53,430 nucleotides of DNA, from positions 1 through 53,430 of the forward strand of contig CAIMUZ010000174.1 of assembly GCA_903844775.1 (NCBI GenBank), in the 5' to 3' direction. Numbering within the stretch: position 1 is the first letter of the stretch; each line of letters begins with the position of its first letter. A program made the translations under genes and the position numbers. The stretch comes from an uncultured Burkholderiales bacterium. Lineage in GTDB: Bacteria > Pseudomonadota > Gammaproteobacteria > Burkholderiales > Burkholderiaceae_C. Below the pieces are notes generated by a model that saw nothing but the letters and a program-made list of their open reading frames with translations, was not told the origin of the DNA and ran no database searches. Shown piece by piece: positions 33,243 to 41,732 of this stretch.

Positions 33243-34067
33243 TTAAATGGGTTGATCGCCTTGCAGCGTAATCCGGTTCAAGACGCGGCGGAAGCCATGA
33301 TAGTCGTTCACGGGATTGTGCTGTGCGCAACGGTTGTCCCAAAATGCGACTGCATCTGGCTCCCAAGACCATCGGCAGGTGAACTCAGGCTTGACTTGAT
33401 GCTCAAACAAAAAGGACAACAAGGATGCGCTTTCCTTGTCTGTTAAGCCTTCAATGCCAGCGGTGTGCGCCACATTGACGTAGAGCGCTTTGCGGCCAGT
33501 CTCGGGGTGAGTGCGAACCACAGGATGCGAACTACTGAAACTTTTAGGGGAAGATTCAATGCCATCGGACTTGATGCGATCTTCCCTGGTTTTGGAAACA
33601 TCTGCTTTGGCCGAGGTGTTGACACCCTTCAAGCCATGCAACAAACGTTGCATGGTGTCTGACAAGGCCTCGTAAGCGGCATATTGGCAAGCAAACAAGG
33701 TGTCGCCTCCATAGGGGGGAATTTCTTTCGAAAGCAACATCGAACCCATGGGCGGTATTTCTAAATAAGCAGTGTCAGAGTGCCATACACCACCAAAGTT
33801 GACCTTCTCGTGTTCTAACTTTTTCACTTCGATGATTTGCGGAAAGTCTTCGAAGCCTTTGACGAAGGGATATTCAATGGGCTCGCCCATGGCCTTGGCA
33901 AAGTTCATGAATTGTTGCGAAGTGAGCGCTTGATTGCGAAAAAATATGACGCTATTTTTTAAAAATACATCACGGACTTCTTTCGTTAAATCGGTCGACA
34001 TGGGTTGCGTTAAATCAACCCCAGAAATTTCTGCCCCCAAGGCACCTGCAATTCTTTTTATTTTCAT
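33243..34067 (-). CDS. TauD/TfdA family Fe(II)/2-oxoglutarate dioxygenase
   Basis: A non-haem iron dioxygenase of 274 residues that hydroxylates its substrate with O2 and 2-oxoglutarate, often cleaving C-S or C-O bonds. The iron ligands are seen in VWHSDTAY (HxD, near residue 100) and the distal His in CAQHNPVNDYHGFRR, where the Arg binds 2-oxoglutarate. The ORF track starts at a TTG (34073). The ATG at 34067 is chosen because GAGGTGA lies six bases before it. It lies between the receptor and the CMD-family gene on one transcript. The substrate is unknown, presumably the carboxylate bound by the receptor. Confidence 0.9.
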   Translation of the reverse strand: MKIKRIAGALGAEISGVDLTQPMSTDLTKEVRDVFLKNSVIFFRNQALTSQQFMNFAKAMGEPIEYPFVKGFEDFPQIIEVKKLEHEKVNFGGVWHSDTAYLEIPPMGSMLLSKEIPPYGGDTLFACQYAAYEALSDTMQRLLHGLKGVNTSAKADVSKTREDRIKSDGIESSPKSFSSSHPVVRTHPETGRKALYVNVAHTAGIEGLTDKESASLLSFLFEHQVKPEFTCRWSWEPDAVAFWDNRCAQHNPVNDYHGFRRVLNRITLQGDQPI

Positions 34068-34088
34068 ATTCAATCACCTCAAACTCAA

Positions 34089-35090
34089 TTAATCTGCAGT
34101 TGCACCGGAACTTTTAACCACTGCCGCCCATATTTTAATGTCGGCGCTGAGGATGGCTTGAAATTCTTGCGGGGTGGTCTCAAAGGGCTCTGCACCAACC
34201 GCTGCAAATTTGTCCAGAAGCTCCTTGTCTTCCATCACCTTTTTAACGTCGGCATTGATCTGCCTGGCCACACTGGCCGGCGTTCCTTTAGAGGCAAACA
34301 AACCAAACCAAGTATTGATCACAAAGCCAGGAAATCCAGACTCAGAAATGGTCGGAATGTCTTTGAATGCTGCCGAGCGCTTGGAGCCCGTAACACTCAA
34401 CCCCTTGACGGTGCCAGCGCGTATGTGCTGGGCCACCGAAGGCAAGCTGGTGAAGACCACTTGAATTTGCCCAGAGATTAAATCTGTCAAAGCAGGCGCG
34501 GCCCCTTTGTAAGGGATGTGCTGCATTTTGGCGCCACTGGCTGTGTTGAACATTTCACCTAACAAATGATTGACAGACCCGTTACCTGCCGAACCAAATG
34601 CCACAGGTCTTTGTCCTGCATAAGCAGCCAAAGCCTTCATGTTGGTGACCGGCACAGCCGCGTTGACCGCTGCCACAAAGGGGACATTGGCCAAAGTGGC
34701 CACCGCCACAAAATCGGCTTCTGGATCAAACGGCAACTTGCTATAGATGCTGGGATTGATGGCGTGAGAGCCGACATAGGACATCAGCAAAGTGTGGCCA
34801 TCACCCGGCGCTTTCGCCACCGCATCCATGCCAATGTTGCCACCGGCACCTGGTCGGTTTTCAATCACAACGGGTTGGCCCCATTTTTCAGAAAGCTTTT
34901 GGCCAACGATGCGCGCCAATGCGTCAGAAGCGCCGCCGGGCGTTTGTGGCACGATGATACGAACGGGTTTGGTGGGAAAATTGGGGGCGGTTGATTGGGC
35001 AAATGCGACACCCATTAAATGCACGGCCAAAAAAGAACCAAAAATCCAGTGAGTGAGCGAACGGCGATGCGCGAATTGAACTTGATTCAT
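34089..35090 (-). CDS. Bug-type tripartite tricarboxylate transporter receptor, third copy
   Basis: A periplasmic receptor of 333 residues: an Arg-containing signal peptide (MNQVQFAHRRSLTHWIFGSFLAVHLMGVAFAQ), then NFPTKPVRIIVPQTPGGASD and the family GAGGNIGMDAVAKAPGDGHTLLM. GAGGA lies seven bases before the ATG. It heads a three-gene operon with the dioxygenase and the CMD-family protein. It is not adjacent to any membrane subunit, like the other two receptors in this window. Confidence 0.9.
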   Translation of the reverse strand: MNQVQFAHRRSLTHWIFGSFLAVHLMGVAFAQSTAPNFPTKPVRIIVPQTPGGASDALARIVGQKLSEKWGQPVVIENRPGAGGNIGMDAVAKAPGDGHTLLMSYVGSHAINPSIYSKLPFDPEADFVAVATLANVPFVAAVNAAVPVTNMKALAAYAGQRPVAFGSAGNGSVNHLLGEMFNTASGAKMQHIPYKGAAPALTDLISGQIQVVFTSLPSVAQHIRAGTVKGLSVTGSKRSAAFKDIPTISESGFPGFVINTWFGLFASKGTPASVARQINADVKKVMEDKELLDKFAAVGAEPFETTPQEFQAILSADIKIWAAVVKSSGATAD

Positions 35091-35418
35091 GAAAAATCCT
35101 CGACCCTAGGGTGTGACACAAGATGCAAATTATGGCATTTTAAAACGGCACAGCCTGAGCGAAACACAAGTCAATAACCCTCTTAAGCAACTAGCCAATC
35201 CACGGGAAATGGCTGTGCAAAGTCATTCTCCATTCATCTGTTCCTCACTGGATTTGAGGGCTGGTCCATGACGAGCACAGAATTTGCAACTTAGCTTGAA
35301 AGAGAATTTATTCGATGTGGACAAGTTATCAGTCGACACAAGCTCCCATCTGATTGACCTGGCTCAATCAGAACTCCAGATCAAGGTAAACCCCTACATT
35401 CAAGCGCAACACTTTAAC

Positions 35419-35447
35419 TTGCGAAGCAAATAGTTGAGTGATAGTAT
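35419..35447 (+). promoter_or_regulatory. promoter for the ABC binding-protein gene
   Basis: TTGCGA and TAGTAT, four of six matches each, with a 17-base spacer, followed within 8 bases by the TetR-block operator. An alternative pair, TAAACA (35449) and TAAAAA (35472) with a 17-base spacer, would place the operator inside the spacer, as at 49382-49410. Confidence 0.4.
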
Positions 35448-35454
35448 TTAAACA

Positions 35455-35472
35455 ACTTACCGGTCGGCATGT
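35455..35472 (+). promoter_or_regulatory. TetR-block operator, site 1
   Basis: ACTTACCG-GT-CGGCATGT, an inverted repeat shared with sites at 49387, 51049 and 51914. It overlaps or immediately follows the promoter of the ABC binding-protein gene, as a repressor site would. Assignment to the TetR protein at 49457 is inference. Confidence 0.6.
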
Positions 35473-35566
35473 AAAAAGATTAAATTCATGTCAACAGGAA
35501 AGTTCTGAACTTTATTGAGAACTTCAGCCCTATTTCCACATTCAAATTTCATTTTCAGGAGACACC

Positions 35567-36790
35567 ATGAAACGCTTACCCCGCATCACAAGCCTTGCCG
35601 CAGCAGCTGGCATTGCCATTTTGAGTGCCACCAGCGCACAAGCACAAATCTCAGACGATGTGATTCGCATTGGCATCATGGGCGACATGAATGGCCCCTA
35701 CGCAGCCAACGGCGGCCCAGGCTCGGTCTTGGCAGCACGCATGGCCATTGAAGACTTTGGCGGCAAAGTTTTAGGCAAAAATATTGAACTGGTTGTGGCC
35801 GATGATCAAAATAAACCAGACATTGGTACCAACTTGGCGCGCCAATGGATCGAAAAAGACAAAGTCGATGTGATCTTGGGTGGCTCCGCCTCCTCCATCG
35901 CACTGAGTGTCAGCAATCTCATGAAACAGGCCAACAAGCCCTATTTGGTTGCGGGCACAGTGACCGATGCCTTGACCGGCAAAGCTTGTTCCCCCATGAA
36001 CATTCAGTTCTTGGTTGACACCTACTCGCTGCCAAAAGCTGGCGTGCAAAGTATGATCAAGCAAGGCGTTAAAAATTTCTTCTTTGTGACAGTGGACTAC
36101 GCCTTTGGCGCAGCGCTCCAAGCTGAAGGCACTAAATTCATTGAAGCCGCAGGCGGCAAGGTCATAGGTTCTGTGAAGCATCCATTAGGTACTACGGATT
36201 TCTCATCCTACCTGATGCAAGCCCAAGCCAGTAAGGCAGATGCCATCGTCGTGCTGAATGCCGGCGCAGACTTGAACAATGCCTTGAAACAGGCTTCAGA
36301 ATTTGGAATCAGTAAAAAAGGTCAATCTGTCAGCGTATTCGGCATGACCATCAACAGCGTCACTGGCATGGGGCTTGACGTGGCACAAGGTCTGCAGATT
36401 ACAGCGCCGTTCTATTGGGATCAAAACGATGAAACTCGTGCATGGACCAAGCGTTTCTTAGAGCGCAACAAGGGCGTCTTGCCAACCTACATCATGGCCG
36501 GCAACTACAGCGCCACCATGCACTACCTGAAAGCAGTTCAAGCCGCAGGTACTGACGAAGGCAAAGCAGTCATGGCCAGAATGAAAGCCACTCCTATCAA
36601 CGACTTCTCTATGAAGAACGTTCGTATTCGCGAAGATGGCCAAACCATGCGTCCCGTGTACATTGTTCAGGTTAAAACCACTGCAGAATCTAAAAACAAA
36701 TACGACCTTTACAACGTCAAAGGCGAAATTCCTCCTGAGCAAGCATTCCGCCCAATGAGCGATGGCGGTTGTGATTTTGTGAAGAAGTAA
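35567..36790 (+). CDS. ABC transporter substrate-binding protein, branched-chain type, second set
   Basis: A periplasmic binding protein of 407 residues. A signal peptide (MKRLPRITSLAAAAGIAILSATSAQAQ) is followed by ISDDVIRIGIMGDMNGPYAANGGPGSVLAARMAIEDFGG, typical of the subgroup found beside aromatic and acyl degradation genes. The C-terminal SDGGCDFVKK carries the subgroup Cys. AGGAGA precedes the ATG. It converges with the last gene of the 12-gene operon, which encodes the matching permeases and ATPases but no binding protein, so this is the missing component on its own promoter. Confidence 0.9.
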   Translation: MKRLPRITSLAAAAGIAILSATSAQAQISDDVIRIGIMGDMNGPYAANGGPGSVLAARMAIEDFGGKVLGKNIELVVADDQNKPDIGTNLARQWIEKDKVDVILGGSASSIALSVSNLMKQANKPYLVAGTVTDALTGKACSPMNIQFLVDTYSLPKAGVQSMIKQGVKNFFFVTVDYAFGAALQAEGTKFIEAAGGKVIGSVKHPLGTTDFSSYLMQAQASKADAIVVLNAGADLNNALKQASEFGISKKGQSVSVFGMTINSVTGMGLDVAQGLQITAPFYWDQNDETRAWTKRFLERNKGVLPTYIMAGNYSATMHYLKAVQAAGTDEGKAVMARMKATPINDFSMKNVRIREDGQTMRPVYIVQVKTTAESKNKYDLYNVKGEIPPEQAFRPMSDGGCDFVKK

Positions 36791-36799
36791 ACACAATAG

Positions 36800-36825
36800 G
36801 TCAGAGAGGGGCAACCCTCTCTGAC
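36800..36825. terminator. bidirectional hairpin terminator
   Basis: GTCAGAGAGGG-GCAA-CCCTCTCTGAC, an 11-bp perfect stem with a GCAA tetraloop. It sits exactly between the convergent stops of the binding-protein gene and the SDR at the end of the 12-gene operon. The following T runs are short in both directions. Confidence 0.75.
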
Positions 36826-36828
36826 ATT

Positions 36829-37584
36829 TCAGACGGCCAAGGTGCCACCGTCTACTGGCAATGTGACGCCATTCACATAGGTTGCCAAATCTGAGGCTAA
36901 GAAAACAGCCGCACCTGCAATTTCATTAGGCTGCCCCAAGCGTCCCAATGGAATGCGAACCATGAACTTCTCTAAACGCTGAGGATCTGCTCGGGTGGCA
37001 TCGGTCATTGGCGTGACGATAACACCCGGTGCAATGGCATTGACACGAATACCATCTGCACCCAAATCTGCTGCCATGGATTGCGTGAGCATTTTGACTG
37101 CACCTTTTGAGGCGGAATAACCCAAGGCACGCGGCTGACCCAAGAAAGCAGCGCCAGAAGAAATATTAATGATGCATCCTCGTGTGGCGCGCAATGCAGG
37201 TAAAAAAGCATGAATAGTGTTGAATACACCTAGCAAATTTACATCCATCACTTTTCGAATGACAGCATGAGCATTGGGACTGTCAAGGCCTTCGCGCAAA
37301 ATCACGCCAGCGTTGTTAACCAAAATATCAATGTTGCCAACAACTCGCTGGACTTCAGGAACCAAGGCTTGAACCGCTGGAACGTCCGTGACGTCTAGCG
37401 CATAGACCCACCCTTGACCGCCCATCGCATGCACTTTGGCAAGCGTCTCGCTACAACTCGCGAAGTCACGATCGGTAATGACAACTTTAGCGCCTTCTGC
37501 CGCATAAGCCACAGCGATGGCCTGACCAATGCCACTGCCAGCACCAGTCACCAAAGCAACTTTATCAATTAACAAATTAGTCAT
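36829..37584 (-). CDS. short-chain dehydrogenase/reductase
   Basis: A classical SDR of 251 residues with [12 protein letters not shown], the catalytic Ser in NISSGAAFLG and YSASK, and the usual ending LPVDGGTLAV. It is the last of 12 genes in the operon and follows livM by 18 bases. It probably oxidises a pathway hydroxy compound or hydroxyacyl-CoA. A second SDR (40983) in the same operon suggests two separate alcohol oxidations. Confidence 0.87.
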   Translation of the reverse strand: MTNLLIDKVALVTGAGSGIGQAIAVAYAAEGAKVVITDRDFASCSETLAKVHAMGGQGWVYALDVTDVPAVQALVPEVQRVVGNIDILVNNAGVILREGLDSPNAHAVIRKVMDVNLLGVFNTIHAFLPALRATRGCIINISSGAAFLGQPRALGYSASKGAVKMLTQSMAADLGADGIRVNAIAPGVIVTPMTDATRADPQRLEKFMVRIPLGRLGQPNEIAGAAVFLASDLATYVNGVTLPVDGGTLAV

Positions 37585-37602
37585 GGCAAAGCGCCTTTGG
37601 TA

Positions 37603-38568
37603 TCAAGTGTGATTTGAGGAGGGATGGGCGTCGGACTTCGCTTGTCGAGCGTGCCACCAAACCAACCACTGCCCAACGATACCTTTGCGAAAAAGCATGA
37701 CCACGATGATAAATACCAGACCCTGTACGATTTGGATCATTTCAGGCGTGGAGACCATCATGTGTTCCAGCACCACCACCAGGATTGCGCCAATCAAAGG
37801 ACCCCACAGCGTTTGCATGCCGCCAACAATGCAAATTAGCAGTGCATCACCCGAGGTACCCCAGCCTACATCAGTGAGCGTGGCCAGCCCAAATGATATG
37901 ACTTTGACACTGCCTGCCAAACCAGCAAGAGCCGCAGATAAGGTAAAAGCAATCAGCTTGTAACGATTGACTTGATAGCCCAAAGAAATCGCTCGCGGTT
38001 CGTTGTCACGAATTGCGGTAAGCACTTGGCCAAATGGTGAATACACAATTCGCCATATGCACCAAAATCCAAAGCCAATGAGTGCCAAGCTTACAAAATA
38101 AAGCGTTTGGTTATCAGCAGTGTCAATGAATCCCAGGAACACAGGTCTTGCCACATTTTGCAATCCGTCCTCACCACCGGTAAATGGCAATCGCAAGGCC
38201 AGAAAATAGATGACTTGCGCAAAAGCCAGCGTGATCATTGAGAAGTAAACGCCTTGTCGACGAATGGCCAACAAACCCGTTAAAAAACCCAAAGCGGCCG
38301 ATACGCCAACACCCGCAAGAATGCCAATCAGGCCCTCACCTGTCCAAGTCTTCAAGACGTAGCCGGCAATGTAGCCCGCTGAGCCAAAGAACATGGCGTG
38401 GCCAAAGGATAGCAATCCCGCATAACCCACCAAAAAATTCACAGATGCAGCCAACAAAGCAGCGCACAACATTTTGATGATGAACAGGGGATAGGCGACG
38501 AAAGGCGCAACCAAAAAAGCAACGCCCACAATCAGCCACAACAAATATTTGTAAGTCAGAGATGACAT
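37603..38568 (-). CDS. livM: ABC transporter permease, LivM type, second set
   Basis: The LivM permease of the second branched-chain type importer, 321 residues and strongly hydrophobic. It has GYAGLLSFGHAMFFGSAGYIAGY near residue 45 and IRDNEPRAISLGYQVNRYKL in the cytoplasmic loop. The ORF track starts at a GTG (38583). The ATG at 38568 is chosen because AAAGG lies about 7 bases before it. It starts 12 bases after the livH stop. Confidence 0.91.
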   Translation of the reverse strand: MSSLTYKYLLWLIVGVAFLVAPFVAYPLFIIKMLCAALLAASVNFLVGYAGLLSFGHAMFFGSAGYIAGYVLKTWTGEGLIGILAGVGVSAALGFLTGLLAIRRQGVYFSMITLAFAQVIYFLALRLPFTGGEDGLQNVARPVFLGFIDTADNQTLYFVSLALIGFGFWCIWRIVYSPFGQVLTAIRDNEPRAISLGYQVNRYKLIAFTLSAALAGLAGSVKVISFGLATLTDVGWGTSGDALLICIVGGMQTLWGPLIGAILVVVLEHMMVSTPEMIQIVQGLVFIIVVMLFRKGIVGQWLVWWHARQAKSDAHPSSNHT

Positions 38569-38579
38569 GAATAAACCTT

Positions 38580-39461
38580 TCACTGACTGCGACCAAACAG
38601 CCCATTGGGGCGTACGGCCAGCATCAGAATCATGACCACAAAAATAACCACACTGGCACCTTCAGGATAGAACACCTTGGTCAAGCCCTCGATGATGCCT
38701 AGACCAAATCCCGTCACGATAGAGCCCAAAATTGAACCCATGCCACCAATCACCACCACGGCAAACACCACAATGATGAGGTTGCCGCCCATGAAAGGAC
38801 TGACCTGGTAAATGGGGGCAGCCATCACCCCACTGAATCCGGCCAAGGCCACCGCAAATGCATAGGTCAGCATCAACATACGCGGGACATTGATGCCAAA
38901 AGTGCGCACCAAATTAGGATTTTCATTGGCAGCTCGCAAGTAAGAACCCAACTTGGTTCGGTCAATAAAGAACCAGGTGCCAAAACATGCCACCAAAGCC
39001 ACCACAATGACCCACAGGCGATACATGGGCACGAAGGTTAGAGACAAATCAACACCACCAGGCATTGGGTTCGGATAAGGCTGGCCACCAATGCCAAATT
39101 TGTACTTCACCAAGCCCTCTATCAAAATGCCCATGCCCACCGTTAACAGAAGCGCATAAACATGATCGAGATGGTACAAATGCCGCAGAAAAAATCTCTC
39201 GATCAAGAGCCCTGAAAAGCCGACAACCAGGGGCGCCAGAAGCAGTGCCCACCAGTAACTCAGGCCCCAAACATCTAACAGCACCCAAGCCACCAGTGCG
39301 CCCAACATGTATTGCACACCATGCGCAAAATTGACCACGTGCAAGAGACCAAAAATGATGGCCAAGCCCAGGCTCATGAGTGCATAAAAAGAGCCGTTGA
39401 TCAAGCCCAAAATAACTTGACCAACCAAAGCTGAGGTCGGTACGCCAAAGATTGTGTCCAT
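38580..39461 (-). CDS. livH: ABC transporter permease, LivH type, second set
   Basis: The LivH permease, 293 residues. It has FGLLHVVNFAHGVQYMLGALV near residue 40, and IGGMGSILGSIVTGFGLG and RPNGLFGRSQ at the end, as in the family. The order in this operon is livG, livF, livH, livM, unlike the first set (livH, livM, livG, livF), so the two transporters are not copies of one cassette. Confidence 0.92.
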   Translation of the reverse strand: MDTIFGVPTSALVGQVILGLINGSFYALMSLGLAIIFGLLHVVNFAHGVQYMLGALVAWVLLDVWGLSYWWALLLAPLVVGFSGLLIERFFLRHLYHLDHVYALLLTVGMGILIEGLVKYKFGIGGQPYPNPMPGGVDLSLTFVPMYRLWVIVVALVACFGTWFFIDRTKLGSYLRAANENPNLVRTFGINVPRMLMLTYAFAVALAGFSGVMAAPIYQVSPFMGGNLIIVVFAVVVIGGMGSILGSIVTGFGLGIIEGLTKVFYPEGASVVIFVVMILMLAVRPNGLFGRSQ

Positions 39462-39494
39462 GTTTTTAATCCAAAGATGAGAGGTTCAGCGGGC

Positions 39495-40211
39495 TCATAA
39501 ACCAAGCAATCGCTCGATGCGGTCTCGGTTACCTGCAATGTCTTGCTGATGAAATGTTTCAACCACCTGACCCTCTTCAATCACGTAAAAGCGATCTGCA
39601 AAACGCGATGCAAATCTAAAATTTTGCTCCACCATCAGCACCGTGAATCCTCTACTTCTCAACAAGCTGATCACTTGCCCAATGCGTTCCACAATGACCG
39701 GCGCCAAGCCTTCTGTGCATTCATCGAGCAACAGCAGTTTGGCGCCAGTGCGCAAAATTCGCGCAATGGCTAACATTTGCTGCTCGCCGCCAGACAACTT
39801 GGAACCTTGACTGGTGCGGCGCGCTAGTAAGTTAGGAAATAAATCGTAAATTTCTTTGATGCTCAGTCCGCCCGGTTTCAAGATAGGTGGAAGTAAGAGA
39901 TTTTCTTCTGTGCTCAGACTAGAAAAAATACCTCGCTCTTCCGGGCAGTAAGCCACGCCCAGGTGTGCAATGGTTTCCGGGGGCATGCCCGCAGTCGATT
40001 GACCATGAATTTCAATCAAGCCCTCTCGGCGTGACAACAAGCCCATAATGGCGCGAAGTGTTGTGGTTTTACCTGCGCCATTACGACCCAGCAAGCAAAC
40101 AATCTCCCCTTCATTGACTTCAAGTTGGATGTGATGCAACGCTTTTGTTTCGCCGTAGTGTCCGGACAATGCTTGAACATTCAAAACCACATTGGGTGTT
40201 GACTCAGTCAT
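39495..40211 (-). CDS. livF: ABC transporter ATP-binding protein, LivF type, second set
   Basis: A LivF ATPase of 238 residues with Walker A GRNGAGKTT, signature KLSGGEQQM and Walker B LLLLDECTEGLAP. The residue after Asp-Glu is Cys where Pro is usual. The track starts at a GTG (40217). The ATG at 40211 is preferred because GGAGG lies five bases upstream. It overlaps livG by 8 bases. Confidence 0.91.
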   Translation of the reverse strand: MTESTPNVVLNVQALSGHYGETKALHHIQLEVNEGEIVCLLGRNGAGKTTTLRAIMGLLSRREGLIEIHGQSTAGMPPETIAHLGVAYCPEERGIFSSLSTEENLLLPPILKPGGLSIKEIYDLFPNLLARRTSQGSKLSGGEQQMLAIARILRTGAKLLLLDECTEGLAPVIVERIGQVISLLRSRGFTVLMVEQNFRFASRFADRFYVIEEGQVVETFHQQDIAGNRDRIERLLGL

Positions 40212-40959
40212 GACCACCTCCCATGTAGGCGTCCATCACCAGGGGGTTGCGTGAAACTTCATCGTAAGTTCCTTCCGCTAACACTTCTCCAGATTGCAAC
40301 ACCGTCACTCGGTCACACAATTCTGAAATGACTTTCATGTTGTGCTCGACCATCAAAACCGTTCTACCTTTTGCCACTTGTCGAATGAGTTGCATGACCG
40401 GCGCAATATCTTCATGCCCTAATCCCGCCATGGGTTCGTCCAGCAATATGAGTTCTGGCTCCAAGGCAATGGTGGTTATCAACTCCAGCACCCTTTTACG
40501 ACCGTAAGAAAGCTCGCCCGCATTGACATAGGCCCACTTCTCTAGTCCCACCATGGCAATCAACTCCAATGCCCGTTGGTTCAAGTTATCCAGAACCGTG
40601 TGGCTGCGCCAAAAGGTGTAGTGCCAGACAGTTTTGCGTTGCAGTGCTACACGGACGTTTTCAAGAACAGTGAGTTGTGAGAACACTGCCGATATTTGAA
40701 ACGAACGAACCAAACCCATGTTGGCCAAAGAAGCCGGATCGCTACCTTCAATGTGACGACCATTGAAAAGAATGGTGCCTGCTGTTGGCTTTAAAAAAGT
40801 GGTGAGCAAATTGAAGCACGTGGTTTTACCCGCACCATTGGGGCCAATCAGCGCATGGATGCTGTGCCGACGAACGTGAAGGTTCACACCCTTGACCGCA
40901 TAAAAACCACGAAATTGCTTGGTTAATCCCTTAGCCTCCAAGATGAAGTCTTCACTCAT
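40204..40959 (-). CDS. livG: ABC transporter ATP-binding protein, LivG type, second set
   Basis: A LivG ATPase of 251 residues with Walker A GPNGAGKTT, signature ELSYGRKRV and Walker B LILLDEPMAGLGHED. It energises the LivHM channel together with LivF. It starts 23 bases after the SDR gene. Its location inside a catabolic operon indicates uptake of the pathway substrate and not of amino acids. Confidence 0.92.
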   Translation of the reverse strand: MSEDFILEAKGLTKQFRGFYAVKGVNLHVRRHSIHALIGPNGAGKTTCFNLLTTFLKPTAGTILFNGRHIEGSDPASLANMGLVRSFQISAVFSQLTVLENVRVALQRKTVWHYTFWRSHTVLDNLNQRALELIAMVGLEKWAYVNAGELSYGRKRVLELITTIALEPELILLDEPMAGLGHEDIAPVMQLIRQVAKGRTVLMVEHNMKVISELCDRVTVLQSGEVLAEGTYDEVSRNPLVMDAYMGGGHD

Positions 40960-40982
40960 TCGTCAAGCCCCCCTTCGATTTT

Positions 40983-41732
40983 TTACAAAAATGCATGTGT
41001 CACACCACCATCAACTTTAATGCAATCGCCAGTGACCCAGCTACTTTCAGCAGATGCCAAATAGCAAACAGCGGAGGCAATGTCTTCAACAGTGCCTAAG
41101 CGTCGCATCGGCGTTTTGGAAATCCGTTTTTCAACCATCGATGCATCAACATTCACACCAACGCCTTCTGTGGGCACAGAACCTGGCGCCACGGCATTAA
41201 CTCGAATACCCCTGGGCCCAAAGTCAACCGCAGCTGATCGGGTTAGTCCCAACACCCCCGACTTCACACCGCAATACACCATAGCTTGCGGAATACCCAG
41301 AAAGGCTGCCGCCGAGGCGACATTGATGACGCTGCCCCCTTTGGTCATGAAATCTGCAGCAACCTGCATCCCCCAAACCACTGAGAACAATCCTGTGCCC
41401 ACCATGCGTTGAAGCATTTCGGGCGTAATGTCTTCGATGGCGCCGTAACGAACCCACATGGCGTTGTTGACCAAGATGTCCAAGCGGCCATAGCGTGCAT
41501 GCAGATTTGAGGCGGCATCGAACAGCGTGGCACGCTGAGCCACATCGCCGCCATAAGCCACAGCTTGGCCACCTTTCGCAATGACCTCTTCTGCGGCTGC
41601 TTCAGCCAAGTCAAGTTTTAAATCAATGATGCCAACCACTGCGCCTTCACGCGCCAATTGATTGACGACACCACGCCCAATGCCACGAGCACCACCGGTG
41701 ACCAAGGCCACTTGTCCTTCAAATCGATTCAT
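40983..41732 (-). CDS. short-chain dehydrogenase/reductase
   Basis: A classical SDR of 249 residues. It has TGGARGIG, a variant NNAM in place of NNAG, the catalytic Ser in NVASAAAFLG and YCGVK. The ATG at 41732 is chosen over the track's TTG (41738) because AAGGA stands seven bases before it. It overlaps the SMP-30 gene by 14 bases. Probably an alcohol or hydroxyacyl-CoA dehydrogenase of the pathway. Confidence 0.86.
   Translation of the reverse strand: MNRFEGQVALVTGGARGIGRGVVNQLAREGAVVGIIDLKLDLAEAAAEEVIAKGGQAVAYGGDVAQRATLFDAASNLHARYGRLDILVNNAMWVRYGAIEDITPEMLQRMVGTGLFSVVWGMQVAADFMTKGGSVINVASAAAFLGIPQAMVYCGVKSGVLGLTRSAAVDFGPRGIRVNAVAPGSVPTEGVGVNVDASMVEKRISKTPMRRLGTVEDIASAVCYLASAESSWVTGDCIKVDGGVTHAFL

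Larger units (their letters stand above)
35091..35566. other. 476-base intergenic region
   Basis: No convincing gene. It holds the divergent starts of the third receptor gene (left) and the ABC binding-protein gene (right), a promoter and a TetR-block operator near the right end. A reading frame of about 50 codons ending TAG at 35431 (containing ...LFDVDKLSVDTSSHLIDLAQ...) has no start with a ribosome-binding site and no recognisable family. It could be a gene remnant or chance. Confidence 0.5.
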
